Positions 38,421 to 47,130 are shown, counted from the stretch's first letter. The stretch is DNA of 64,000 nt from Arthrobacter sp. YN (GCF_002224285.1 NZ_CP022436.1:2418001-2482000); one strand, 5' to 3'. The notes: generated from the letters alone by a model not told the origin. Numbers and translations are program-made.

Positions 38421-38723
38421 TCAGATCGGGTGCTGCGGAGACCCGTGATCATCTTCGATCAGCAATTCCAGCTGATCGGAACGATGGTAGAGACGGCGGG
38501 AAGCACCATCTGAAACGATCCAGGCCATGGCCCCGTCGGGGGTTACTTGGTCGATTCGTCCACGCGTATCGGGCCATCCGGCTTTCCGGGTCCAAACTAT
38601 CTGTCCGCTGTCCAGGTGAGCCCAGTCTCTGACAGGAATCAGTTCGTCCTGAAACGCCGGATATCCCGTGGCCGCAATTGAACCGTCACTGGCTGCATTT
38701 CCGTTTTGGCTATCTTGATGCAC
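38421..38723 (-). CDS. Small hypothetical protein in the C1/aromatic operon
   Basis: 100 residues from GTG 38723, which has AGGAG upstream. The C-terminal half (SGQIVWTRKAGWPDTRGRI, then VTPDGAMAWIVSDGASRRLY) has alternating hydrophobic strands and many Trp residues, suggesting a small beta-barrel. I recognise no family. It is between folD and an SDR and is cotranscribed with them. It might be an accessory to the demethylase or dehydrogenase. Confidence 0.6.
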   Translation of the reverse strand: MHQDSQNGNAASDGSIAATGYPAFQDELIPVRDWAHLDSGQIVWTRKAGWPDTRGRIDQVTPDGAMAWIVSDGASRRLYHRSDQLELLIEDDHGSPQHPI

Positions 38724-38780
38724 GAGGGTTCTCCTTCCGAGCCTCGGTTTAAGGCGCACTCCGGTGAGGGTACGAAGGTG

Positions 38781-39629
38781 TCATGACTGGAGCCACGCCG
38801 CCTTGAGTGTGTTTCGGAGCAGTTCGGCTATGGTCATTGGCCCCACACCGCCGGGAACTGGTGTGATTCTTGAGGCTTTGCCTTGAGCGGCGTTGAAGTC
38901 GACGTCGCCGATGAGGCCTTCGGGAGTGCGGTGGATGCCGACGTCGATGACAACGGTTCCTGGGGCTATGTGTTCGGCGCCGATCAGATGAGGAACACCG
39001 GCTGCTGCTATGAGGATCTGGGCTTGGTGTGTGGTGGCTGCCAGGTCCTTTGTTTTGGAGTGCGCGATGGTGACGGTTGCGTTCTTTTGTAGAAGGAGTT
39101 GTGCCAGTGGTTTACCGACGAGGTCGGAGCGTCCGACGACCACGGCGTGGGCGCCTTGGAGTTGGACTCCTTCATCTTCCAGAAGTGACATCACTCCGGC
39201 TGGGGTGCAGGGGATGAGTCCTTCGATGTTTCTGGCGAGTCGGCCTGCGCTGGTGGTGGTGAGCCCGTCGACGTCTTTGTTCCAGGGAATCCTGTCGATC
39301 AGTGCTTTGGCATCCAGATGGGCGGGCAGCGGGAGTTGGAGCAGGATGCCCGAGACGGCCGGGTCGTTCGCCAGTTCATCGAGTGTTTGGGCCACCTGTT
39401 CCTGAGTGGCGTTTGCTGGCAGGCGACGGTGGTGGTCCTGAATTCCGGTTTCCCGTGAGAGTTTCCGTTTGCTGTTGACGTAGACCTCGGAGGCCGGGTC
39501 GTCGCCGACAAGCACCGTAGCAAGACCGATGGGCCGACCGGTGGAGCGCTTGAAGTGCTCCACCTCGGTTCGAACCTGATCACGCAGGCGGGCAGCAAGT
39601 GCCTTGCCGTCGATGATTTGAGCGACCAT
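38781..39629 (-). CDS. folD: Methylene-THF dehydrogenase/methenyl-THF cyclohydrolase
   Basis: 282 residues from ATG 39629, one base after the purU stop. FolD motifs are intact: YVNSKRKLSRETGI (the catalytic Lys region), GILLQLPLPAHLD, DKDVDG-type NKDVDGLTT, CTPAGVMSLL, VVVGRSDLVGKPLAQLLL and TPVPGGVGPMTIAELLRNT. It converts methylene-THF to formyl-THF with NADP. In this operon it should handle C1 units released by the GcvT-like demethylases, beside whatever FolD copy serves housekeeping. Confidence 0.95.
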   Translation of the reverse strand: MVAQIIDGKALAARLRDQVRTEVEHFKRSTGRPIGLATVLVGDDPASEVYVNSKRKLSRETGIQDHHRRLPANATQEQVAQTLDELANDPAVSGILLQLPLPAHLDAKALIDRIPWNKDVDGLTTTSAGRLARNIEGLIPCTPAGVMSLLEDEGVQLQGAHAVVVGRSDLVGKPLAQLLLQKNATVTIAHSKTKDLAATTHQAQILIAAAGVPHLIGAEHIAPGTVVIDVGIHRTPEGLIGDVDFNAAQGKASRITPVPGGVGPMTIAELLRNTLKAAWLQS

Positions 39630-39630
39630 G

Positions 39631-40533
39631 TCAGAAGACGATCGTTGTGTTGCCGTCGCGCATGACCTTGTCCTGACAGTGCCAGGTGACGGCTCGGGAC
39701 AGGACTCCGCGTTCAACGTCAGCGCCGGAGCGCATCAGATCGCCTGTGGAGTCGCGGTGGGATACCCGGATGACGTCTTGTTCGATGATGGGTCCCTCAT
39801 CCAGGTCCTTCGTGACGTAGTGGGCTGTGGCACCGATGAGCTTGACGCCGCGGTCTTTGGCTTTTTGGTACGGGCCGGCGCCGATGAACGAGGGCAGGAA
39901 GGAATGGTGGATGTTGATCACCGGGACCTGCACTTCTTCGAGGAAATCGGCTGAGATGATCTGCATGTAGCGGGCCAGAATCACGAGGTCAACGTTGCCG
40001 TTGAGCAGCTCCAGATGTTTCCGCTCCGCGTCCTTCTTGTCTCCGCTGACCGGGACATAGAAGTAGGGGATATCGAAAGGGCGGACTTGGTCGGCTAGAT
40101 CCGGGTGGTTGGAGATGACCATGACGACGTCCATCGGAATTTCCCCTCGCCGGTGCCTCCAGAGCAGGTCCAGCAGACAGTGGTCTGTCTTCGAAGCGAA
40201 AATTGCTACTCGCTTGCGTTTGGACGCATCGGTAAGTTTCCAGTCCATTTGCAATGGCTCGGCGAGTGTGGCCTGGATGTCCGCTTCTAGGCCTTCCCGG
40301 CGGGCAGCGAGACCGGGAAGGTGGAATACGGTGCGCTGGTAGAGAGTGCCGTTCTCGGGGTCGGTGGTGAACTGGTCGAGGGAAATGATGTTTGCCCCAT
40401 GTTCCCCGAGTAGTTGCGTCAGTTGCGCGACGATGCCCGGCTTATCGGGACAGCTCACCACCAGCCTGCCGATGTCTTTGGTTCCGTTGGTCGTGGCTGC
40501 CTTGGCCGGAAGGGTAGAGCTAGATGTTTGCAA
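39631..40533 (-). CDS. purU: Formyltetrahydrofolate deformylase
   Basis: About 300 residues. I take TTG 40533, with AGGTGAT upstream; the open frame to 40617 overlaps the preceding gene heavily. It has an N-terminal ACT domain (RLVVSCPDKPGIVAQLTQLL) and a catalytic formyl-transferase-like domain with INIHHSFLPSFIGAGPY and GATAHYVTKDLDEGPII, carrying the Asn/His/Asp set. It hydrolyses formyl-THF to formate and THF, regenerating free THF for the demethylases. With FolD it forms a C1 disposal route. Confidence 0.95.
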   Translation of the reverse strand: MQTSSSTLPAKAATTNGTKDIGRLVVSCPDKPGIVAQLTQLLGEHGANIISLDQFTTDPENGTLYQRTVFHLPGLAARREGLEADIQATLAEPLQMDWKLTDASKRKRVAIFASKTDHCLLDLLWRHRRGEIPMDVVMVISNHPDLADQVRPFDIPYFYVPVSGDKKDAERKHLELLNGNVDLVILARYMQIISADFLEEVQVPVINIHHSFLPSFIGAGPYQKAKDRGVKLIGATAHYVTKDLDEGPIIEQDVIRVSHRDSTGDLMRSGADVERGVLSRAVTWHCQDKVMRDGNTTIVF

Positions 40534-41806
40534 GAAGATCACCTCGTGATTTGTCGGTCTTGTAAGGGGCGGGGCGGACGACTGCCCGTATTGCTTTTTG
40601 GGGGTGTCCAGGGGCACCCCAGATGACTGTCACCTGAGTGCCTGGCTCAGCGTGAGCGACGTCGATGGTCGCCAGGGAGAGCATCTTCCGGAAGTAGTAC
40701 GAATACCCGCGCGAAGTCGCAACACCGACGAGGTTGCCATCGATCTCGACCCGATCGGCCCACATGAATCCCCGCTGATCCCGCGGCATTTCCATGAAGT
40801 CATAGTGGTCCCCATCGTGGAAGAGGGATGCCTGGACGTCGGCGACATCCTCGCCGTTCCATTCGAGGGTTCGGATCACGCGACTAGGGAAGGCCTTTTC
40901 GGCAGTCAAGGCAACACGTCCCAAGAATTCATGATCGGTGTTGATGACCTTTCCCCAGCCCAGCTCCACTGGGCTGCGGTAATACTCGCTGATCTCCTTA
41001 CCGTGATAGCTGCCGGCGATGTACGCCGGCTGCGCAAACGCCGGCATGGCGGATCGGAAATATTCAAGATAGTCAGACATATCCTCATCGAAGATGGCAG
41101 GGATGTAGTCCGTGGCGATGGTGGGATAGCAGGCTTCAAGATGGTTGATCAGGGCCACCCTTCCGCCGAGTTTTCGGATGCCGTGGTCCTTGCCTGCTGT
41201 GAGCACCGCATCGTAGATTTCCTCCGCGATGTCTTTCGGGCCTTGGAGCTCGAAACCAACTTCTCCGGCCATGCCTTGCCGCAGCGCGTGGATCTTGTGC
41301 CCCGCAACTGTGACGGGTACGGCATACATGTATTTGGCTTCCAAAAGTTCCTTGGAATCAGTCAGTTCATGAAGGACTTTGATTGCGTTTGGCCCCGAGA
41401 CCTGGAAGATGAACCAGTCCTCACGGGTCACACGTGCATCGTAGTTTCCTCGCTCCAGGTTGAAAGCAGCCCAGAACCCTCCGCGGCCGTGAACCACAAA
41501 TTCCTCGTCACCAAACCGGGTAAGGACTCCTTCGTGGATTACCTTGCCGTCTTTGTTGGTGTGGATCGCGTGTTTGGACTGGCCGATCTCGAACTTCGTG
41601 TAGCTGTTCACCGTAATGTCAGAGAAGAGCTGCAGCGCGTCCGGGCCAGTGAAGCGGTGCTGCCAGAGGAAAGACCAGTCACCTATGTAGCAGGTCTCTT
41701 TCCATGACAGGCTCTCATCTAGCCAGTCGGTATATTCAGGTTGCCCGAAACGGCTCCAGGCATACGTTTCGGGGGCCTTGCGCATTGATTCGACGGTGTA
41801 CGTCAT
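40520..41806 (-). CDS. GcvT-family tetrahydrofolate demethylase (copy 2)
   Basis: 428 residues from ATG 41806, with AAAGGTGG upstream. It is distantly related to copy 1 over its full length: ETCYIGDWS, LRQGMAGEVGFELQGP, LINHLEACYPTIATDYIPA and EPGTQVTVIWGAPGHPQKAIRAVV. The position beside purU and folD links it firmly to THF chemistry. Two demethylases imply two methyl groups or two substrates, for instance a dimethoxy compound treated in steps. The specific substrate cannot be read from sequence. Confidence 0.82.
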   Translation of the reverse strand: MTYTVESMRKAPETYAWSRFGQPEYTDWLDESLSWKETCYIGDWSFLWQHRFTGPDALQLFSDITVNSYTKFEIGQSKHAIHTNKDGKVIHEGVLTRFGDEEFVVHGRGGFWAAFNLERGNYDARVTREDWFIFQVSGPNAIKVLHELTDSKELLEAKYMYAVPVTVAGHKIHALRQGMAGEVGFELQGPKDIAEEIYDAVLTAGKDHGIRKLGGRVALINHLEACYPTIATDYIPAIFDEDMSDYLEYFRSAMPAFAQPAYIAGSYHGKEISEYYRSPVELGWGKVINTDHEFLGRVALTAEKAFPSRVIRTLEWNGEDVADVQASLFHDGDHYDFMEMPRDQRGFMWADRVEIDGNLVGVATSRGYSYYFRKMLSLATIDVAHAEPGTQVTVIWGAPGHPQKAIRAVVRPAPYKTDKSRGDLLANI

Positions 41807-41890
41807 TGTTGCCACCTTTAATAGTTGGTTGACCGAAGGAGCTCCGCCCGGTTCTCGCGGTGATCGGTTCTATGGGACAAGTTGCTGAGG

Positions 41891-42955
41891 TCACGCAGGG
41901 ACGGGATCTCCGTTCAAGGCAGCGGTGAGTAGTTTCCTAACTCCGTCTGCGGTTACTTCGCGCGGGTTTGCGTAGGGGTTGCGGGTTGCCAAATCAACAG
42001 CCGTCGCGATTTCTTCGTCCCTGAGCCCGAGTTCACGCAAGGAGGCAGGAGCCCCCAAGTCGAGGCTGAGTTGCCTTAGATAGGCGGCTGGGTCCTCGGC
42101 GCCCGTTGCCCGTTGCAGGGCTGCGAGTGCGTGCGGGGCCGACTTCGCGTTATATGCCAAGGCGTAGGGTAGAACGACTGTGTGGGTTTCGGCGTGGGGA
42201 AGATTGAACGTGCCGCCCAGGGTGTGGCAAAGCTTGTGGTGAAGTGACATGGTCGTGGCGCCCAGAGTGGCTCCGCAGAGCCAGGCTCCGTATAGCGCCT
42301 CGCTTCGATGGTCGATGTTGTCCGAGTCTGCAGCGACGCGTGGCAGAGCGCCCACGAGCGAACGGACGCCTTCCTCGGCCATGAGGGAAATGATGGGGGA
42401 GCCATCCGGGGCGTACAGAGCTTCGACAGCGTGAGCGACGGCATTGAAGCCGCTCGTGATGGACATGCCAACAGGCAGGGATAGCGTTAGTTCGGGGTCG
42501 TAGATAACGCTGGTGGGGAGCACTCGTGAATCCTTGCCCGTCTTTTTCACACCGTCCGCGGTCAGTCCCCAGACGGGGGTCATTTCTGATCCGGCGTACG
42601 TGGTGGGCAGGGCTATGATCGGCGTGCCAAATTCGAGGGCGATGGCCTTTCCCAGGCCGGTGGTGGAGCCTCCGCCTACTGCGACGCAGCCGTCGGCGCC
42701 GGCCTCGTTGGCGTACCTTTGAGCATCGCGGGCCGTTTCGATCGGGACGTGCATTTGAGCCTTGGCATAGACCCCGACGCTGAGCTCACCCAAAGAATCG
42801 GAGATCTCTTGGGCCAGATCTTTTTGATACTCCGTGGCGAGGACGAGAACTCTCTTGAGGCCGAGACTGTTGACCTCGTCCGCGAGCTTTGACCGATAGC
42901 CGGCGCCGAAGCTGACGCGCATAGGCAGGGCACTATAGAAAAACGAATTGGACAT
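41891..42955 (-). CDS. Maleylacetate reductase
   Basis: 354 residues from ATG 42955 (AGAGGAAG upstream). Iron-alcohol-dehydrogenase-like fold: VAVGGGSTTGLGKAIAL for NAD(P)H, ALPTTYAGSEMTPVWG and the family marker HHKLCHTLGGTFNLPHAETH, where most maleylacetate reductases have an equivalent H-K-x-C-H-V/T-L-G. It reduces maleylacetate to 3-oxoadipate, the step after hydroxyquinol ring cleavage. It follows the dioxygenase by 13 bp. Confidence 0.92.
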   Translation of the reverse strand: MSNSFFYSALPMRVSFGAGYRSKLADEVNSLGLKRVLVLATEYQKDLAQEISDSLGELSVGVYAKAQMHVPIETARDAQRYANEAGADGCVAVGGGSTTGLGKAIALEFGTPIIALPTTYAGSEMTPVWGLTADGVKKTGKDSRVLPTSVIYDPELTLSLPVGMSITSGFNAVAHAVEALYAPDGSPIISLMAEEGVRSLVGALPRVAADSDNIDHRSEALYGAWLCGATLGATTMSLHHKLCHTLGGTFNLPHAETHTVVLPYALAYNAKSAPHALAALQRATGAEDPAAYLRQLSLDLGAPASLRELGLRDEEIATAVDLATRNPYANPREVTADGVRKLLTAALNGDPVPA

Positions 42956-42968
42956 GGATGTCTTCCTC

Positions 42969-43838
42969 TTAGGACTCGGGGTGCAGGACAATGTCGAAGT
43001 GACCGTGTCGGAAAGGTGAAGGGACGCCGTAGCGTTCGGCTTCCTGGCCGTCCTGTTCCTGAACGAAGTCTTTGACGAGTGACCCTTTCACCGCGAAAAC
43101 GGCGTCAGAGTCGATGTAGTCACTTCCCGCAATGAATATGTGGGTGGTCAATTCCCGGAATCCCGGTGCAGTCACGAGGAAGTGGATGTGTGCTGGGCGG
43201 TAGGGGTGCCGGCTGGTGGCCTTGAGTAGTTCGCCGACTGGTCCGTCAGTAGGGATTGGATAGTGCATAGGGATTACGGATCTGAAGTGAAAGCGCCCTT
43301 CGGCATCTGAACGCAACAATGCGCGGCCGTTTCCGACGCTCTGAATGGCGGGCTGCTGGACGTCGTAGAAGCCTTTGGTATCCGCTTGCCAGATGTCGAT
43401 GGCGGCATTCGGGATAGGAGTTCCGTCAACGGCACGGATTCTTCCGCTTACCACGCAACGTGGGCCCTCCGACTCGGGCGAGATATCGTCCCCAAGCTCA
43501 CGGGCCGGGGACTCGACCATGTGAAACGGTCCCAGCACAGTAGAATCGGTCGCCTCTGGCGTTTCCTGGCCGTTAAGGGTTTCCACGAGCATAGAGACGC
43601 CCAACACATCCGAAAGCAGAATGAATTCCTGCCTCACATCGGTGCAGGCCTGACCGGTGCGCGACAGAAAGTCGACTGCTTGTTCCCACTCCTCGATGGA
43701 GGGGGCTACATCCACCACAAAGGCGTGCAGATGAGTGGTCAGGCTTGTCAATATCTGCCGAAGCCGCTCGTCCGAAGTGGACGAGAAGCTCCGCACGACT
43801 TCTGAAGTTAGGGCGTCACCATCGACGTTCTCTGCCAT
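42969..43838 (-). CDS. Intradiol dioxygenase, probably hydroxyquinol 1,2-dioxygenase
   Basis: 289 residues. The N-terminal helical dimerisation domain (TDVRQEFILLSDVLGVSML) is typical of catechol/hydroxyquinol dioxygenases. The Fe(III) ligands are in order: Tyr in KGFYDVQ, Tyr in MHYPIPTDGPVG, then both His of RPAHIHFLV. Because the next gene is maleylacetate reductase, hydroxyquinol (1,2,4-trihydroxybenzene) is the likely substrate. Chlorocatechol or plain catechol would need a cycloisomerase, which is absent here. It is first in an eight-gene operon controlled from site B. Confidence 0.92.
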   Translation of the reverse strand: MAENVDGDALTSEVVRSFSSTSDERLRQILTSLTTHLHAFVVDVAPSIEEWEQAVDFLSRTGQACTDVRQEFILLSDVLGVSMLVETLNGQETPEATDSTVLGPFHMVESPARELGDDISPESEGPRCVVSGRIRAVDGTPIPNAAIDIWQADTKGFYDVQQPAIQSVGNGRALLRSDAEGRFHFRSVIPMHYPIPTDGPVGELLKATSRHPYRPAHIHFLVTAPGFRELTTHIFIAGSDYIDSDAVFAVKGSLVKDFVQEQDGQEAERYGVPSPFRHGHFDIVLHPES

Positions 43839-43909
43839 TGTTTGCCTTTCCCGACGAGCGCTCGGCGCTCTGGCTGCGCTACTCTGCGCTTCTAAAACAC
43901 TAGTCTATC

Positions 43910-43928
43910 CACTAGACGTGCATCTAGT
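43910..43928. promoter_or_regulatory. TetR-type operator, site B
   Basis: CACTAGACGTGCATCTAGT is a near-perfect dyad (ACTAGA...TCTAGT), 72 bp upstream of the dioxygenase. An extra half-site ACTAGTCTA precedes it (from 43899). It shares the motif with sites A and C. Confidence 0.65.
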
Positions 43929-43992
43929 AAAGAGGAGAAGTTGGTTCCCGACATCGCTTTTCGAGGGGAGCTCGCGGCCAGCATCGCCGTTG

Positions 43993-44577
43993 TCAGTCGA
44001 TGCGCCAGGAAGCAGTCAAGGCCTCGAGTAGATGTTCGCGCTCAATCGGCAGGCCCCCATTGATCCAGAAATAGAGCACCCGCTCTAGTTCGATCAGTCT
44101 CGTTAGTACCAGGGCGCTTGCAAATTCACCCCCGCCCACTGCGCGGCGGTAATTTGCCATGCCTTCGGTGACACGGGTCATTCCTTCAATCCACGCCCCG
44201 CTCAACTCCGGCTCAAGTGCCAGGGCCTGTATGGCGGTGGTGGCTGCCCGTCCGCGTTCTTCCCAGTGCTTGACGACGTTCTCTACCCAAACGCGGATGA
44301 CTGACCCCGAAAAATCGCCCTCCTCGTCAAGGGCTTGGAATAGGGCGTTAACCTCGGGAAGTTCACGCTCGTTCCATGTCGCGAGCAAGGCCTCGGACTT
44401 GTTGCCGAAATGCAAATAGAAGGTCGCTCTACTAGTGTTCGCCGCACCTACGATCCGAGCGACGGTAGTAGGGGCGAACCCCAACTCCGCGAACGCTTCG
44501 CGGGCCGCGTCCAGTAGCCGCTGTCGTGTAGCTGCCTGCTGTTCCTGTCGAAGGGTCAGGACTTGATGAGAAGTCAT
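43993..44577 (-). CDS. TetR-family regulator, right copy
   Basis: 194 residues, the same length as its left paralogue at 21602-22186. Start MTSHQVLTLRQEQQAATRQR; HTH PTTVARIVGAANTSRATFYL; tail LTRLIELERVLYFWINGGLP. Its own promoter holds operator motif C, and the gene downstream has motif B, so it probably represses itself and the dioxygenase operon until a pathway intermediate binds. Confidence 0.92.
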   Translation of the reverse strand: MTSHQVLTLRQEQQAATRQRLLDAAREAFAELGFAPTTVARIVGAANTSRATFYLHFGNKSEALLATWNERELPEVNALFQALDEEGDFSGSVIRVWVENVVKHWEERGRAATTAIQALALEPELSGAWIEGMTRVTEGMANYRRAVGGGEFASALVLTRLIELERVLYFWINGGLPIEREHLLEALTASWRID

Positions 44578-44606
44578 GCCTATACTGTATCCGACTAACG
44601 TCTATT

Positions 44607-44624
44607 CACTTGATGTCCGTCTAC
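44607..44624. promoter_or_regulatory. TetR-type operator, site C
   Basis: CACTTGATGTCCGTCTAC lies 30 bp upstream of the right TetR start. It matches site A closely (CATTAGATGCGCGTCTAC). A further CGTCTA half-site lies 19 bp before, at 44599. It is consistent with autoregulation. Confidence 0.6.
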
Positions 44625-45007
44625 CGAAGGATTTCTCGCGCTTTGGCGCCAGGAGACGAAGGCTTGAAGCGGCTCGTCTTCGCCTAGGCCCATCGGCCGC
44701 GATCGTCCCGGCGCACGCCAGAACTCGGTCGAACAACCCCCTCTGGTCGCGGCCGCCCCTTTTGATTCTTGGTGACCGGGCGATTGGGCCAACTTTCAGT
44801 TCGTTAGACGAAAGTACATTTGATCTATTGAAGTCTAACGAACATTCCGGCATCATGGCTGAGTCCGGCGCTCCAGCACGGCTAAAGCCCAGCGTCGGTG
44901 TTTTGTTCGTAGCGAATGCGCAGTACACCTCGAGTACCAGCTGGCTGAACTTCCTCCTCCAGGCCATGACCACACTCGACCAACCCCAAAGTAGAAAGTG
45001 CACTTTC
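44625..45007. other. Intergenic region, no gene seen
   Basis: About 380 bp upstream of the SnoaL-like gene. Open frames here have no recognisable domain. It presumably carries the promoter for the SnoaL-like gene and the MFS permease. Confidence 0.45.
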
Positions 45008-45471
45008 ATGGGTACACCCGATCAATACCTCCAAAGTGAGGCAGTCGCATCAAAGTTCTTTACTGCGATGAATACCATGGACCCGGATATAGTCGGCGAA
45101 ATAATTACAGAAGATGCGCGCTATAAGATGCCGTATGCCCCACAAGGCCTGCCACAGCTTATTGTGGGGAAATCCGATTTCCTAGGCTTCGTCAGCATGA
45201 TCAAACAGGGAGCGGAGCAAGTCCACCCCGCATCGCCAGTGCTTCATGACATTCAACTCAACGCGATCAACCGTGACGCCTCTGTTGTGTACGCCGAATG
45301 GAAATCTACGATGCGCCTACTGCCCTCAGGTGTTGTTTACAGCAACACCTATGTGGGCGGCTCACGATCGCTAACGGTGCAGTCTGCGAATTTGTTGAGT
45401 GGCAAAATCCGGTGACCGTCATCGAGGCGTTTGGCGGCAGCGTAATCCCGCCGGAAATTCCAGGACTTTGA
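45008..45471 (+). pseudogene. SnoaL-like (NTF2-fold) protein, frameshifted near its end
   Basis: ATG 45008 starts a frame with ASKFFTAMNTMDPDIVGEII and YRMPYAP-type sequence, the cone-shaped SnoaL/NTF2 fold. At about 45356 the frame must change by one base to read RLTIANGAVCEFVEWQNP, then VIEAFGGSVIPPEIPGL and a stop at 45471, which is the expected last strand of the family (Y-V-G-R-x-T-x-x-x-G). A one-base deletion in GTGGGCGG explains it. This could be real inactivation or a sequence error. Such proteins act as isomerases or hydrolases in aromatic pathways. Confidence 0.7.
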
Positions 45472-45610
45472 AAGAAGCGGCACCATCGAGTTGGTCAGAC
45501 AAACCCTCAGCCAGACCAATCGCCGTGCCGGCCGATGCGCCGCCGCGCAGCCCCTTCCAACATATGAACTTCCACTCCCCATCTACTCAGATGTCAGAAG
45601 GATCCGTAAC

Positions 45611-46963
45611 ATGCTTGATCGACCACGCCGTCTGCTCTACGCCAAGATACTCTGGCATGTCCTCCCCTTTGTGTGCTTTCTGCAAGTACTCGCGTTCGCG
45701 GATCGGGCGGCAATCGCATATGCCGCTCCGAACGGGATGAACGAGGAGCTCAATCTGACCGCCACGGCTTTCGGGCTTGTTTCAGGGATCTTCTTCGTCG
45801 GATACATCCTTTTCGAAGTGCCCAGCAACTATCTTCTTCAGAAGTTCGGCACGCGAATGTGGCTCGCCCGGATCATAATAACGTGGGGCCTCGTCCAGAG
45901 CTTGACTGCCTTCGTTCCGGACGGGTTTTGGCTAAATGTACTGCGCGTGCTGCTTGGGCTGGCAGAGGCCGGTTTCGTACCAGGCGTGATGGTGTACCTC
46001 AGCGGCTGGCTTCCCGGTCCCCGTCGGGCCACCGCATTTAGCATTTTCGTGATGATGACAGTCGTCGCGTCAGTCGTCGGAGGACCAGCTGTGGTTGCTC
46101 TGATCAACTTGGGCCACTCTCTGGGTGGCTTCTTGTCAGGCTGGCGCTTTATGTTCCTGATTACCGGAATCCTCCCCATTATCGCTGGCCTCCTGCTCTT
46201 CCGGATGATGCCAGAGTCGCCTGCAACGGCGCGATGGCTGAATCCGCGCGAGAAGGAAATGGTTGCCCAGGATCTGGCAAAGGACCTTCCCGTAAAAGGT
46301 GGCCACACCTTCCGGGACGGGCTCCGGAGTCCCCGAGCATGGCTACTCGGCCTCGCGTACATCTCAATGCCGTTCTCGGGTTACGTGGTTACGTTCTTCC
46401 TTCCCACCATCCTGACGGAGCTGTCGAAATCTTCAAATGCAGGATTGGACTCGTCCCAGATAGCCCTGCTTAGCTCGATTCCGGCAATCGCAACCGCCGT
46501 AACCATGATCGTCGTGACTTGGACGACTGCTCGCTTCGGACGGCTCGGATTGCACGTACTCATAATCACCTTGACGGGCGCTACGGGCGCTGCGGTGGCC
46601 TTCGCCGTGCATCAACCTGTCCTCGCTTTGGTGGCGCTTTGCCTGGTGCAGATCGGTTCACTTGCCAGTAACGGGCTCGTCTATTCGATCCTCCCGAAGG
46701 TCCTTCAAGCTTCTGCCTTCGCGGCGGGCGTAGCGCTCGTGAACTCTGTCGGCAACATCGGTGGATTCAGCGGACCGTTCGTGATGGGTTCCATCAAGGA
46801 CGCTACTGGAAACACCGACTTAGGGTTTCTGCTGATCTCTGCACTCTTCACGATCACGGGGATCATTATCTTCTTCGTCGACCGAAGTGCCTCGCGAGTG
46901 CAACGCCCCGCAGAACCTGTAGCTGTAGAGGTCGCAACGACAGCTGGTCTCCCCAAACCTTGA
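45611..46963 (+). CDS. MFS transporter, anion:cation symporter type
   Basis: 450 residues from ATG 45611, with AGAAGGA upstream; the longer frame from 45491 adds a hydrophilic tail without homology. There are about 12 hydrophobic segments, motif FEVPSNYLLQKFGTRMWLAR and the LLGLAEAGFVPGVMVYLSGW segment, both typical of the ACS family (phthalate, tartrate and hydroxyphenylacetate permeases). It probably imports an aromatic acid, a second route beside the ABC importer. Confidence 0.92.
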   Translation: MLDRPRRLLYAKILWHVLPFVCFLQVLAFADRAAIAYAAPNGMNEELNLTATAFGLVSGIFFVGYILFEVPSNYLLQKFGTRMWLARIIITWGLVQSLTAFVPDGFWLNVLRVLLGLAEAGFVPGVMVYLSGWLPGPRRATAFSIFVMMTVVASVVGGPAVVALINLGHSLGGFLSGWRFMFLITGILPIIAGLLLFRMMPESPATARWLNPREKEMVAQDLAKDLPVKGGHTFRDGLRSPRAWLLGLAYISMPFSGYVVTFFLPTILTELSKSSNAGLDSSQIALLSSIPAIATAVTMIVVTWTTARFGRLGLHVLIITLTGATGAAVAFAVHQPVLALVALCLVQIGSLASNGLVYSILPKVLQASAFAAGVALVNSVGNIGGFSGPFVMGSIKDATGNTDLGFLLISALFTITGIIIFFVDRSASRVQRPAEPVAVEVATTAGLPKP

Positions 46964-47018
46964 ATTCCCCGGTCTGAACGGCCTGACTAAGCGCCGTTCA
47001 AGTGGGTCAAAGGGTTAC

Positions 47019-47130
47019 TCAGCTCTGTTGCCGCAGTTCTTTCAGCATCCCTCCAAGGACGTATTCGACCAGTTGGATGAGGTAGGCACCCCTCCGCTGG
47101 CTTCTGCTGCCCGGCGGACGAGGGCGGGGA
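47019..47130 (-). pseudogene. Regulator C-terminal remnant
   Basis: The minus strand reads GAYLIQLVEYVLGGMLKELRQQS with a TGA at 47019. Upstream, in another frame, is LPALVRRAAEASGG. Joined, this looks like the last helices of a TetR-type regulator. The rest of the gene is missing. It lies at the right edge of module 2, about 500 bp before repeat copy 3. Confidence 0.45.

Noticed and set aside
40598..41707. A 369-codon plus-strand open frame.
   Set aside because: It is antisense to the second GcvT-like gene, which has clear family motifs.
46977..47000. The GAACGGC/GCCGTTC hairpin after the MFS gene as a terminator.
   Set aside because: The stem is short and no T run follows, so termination is not supported.
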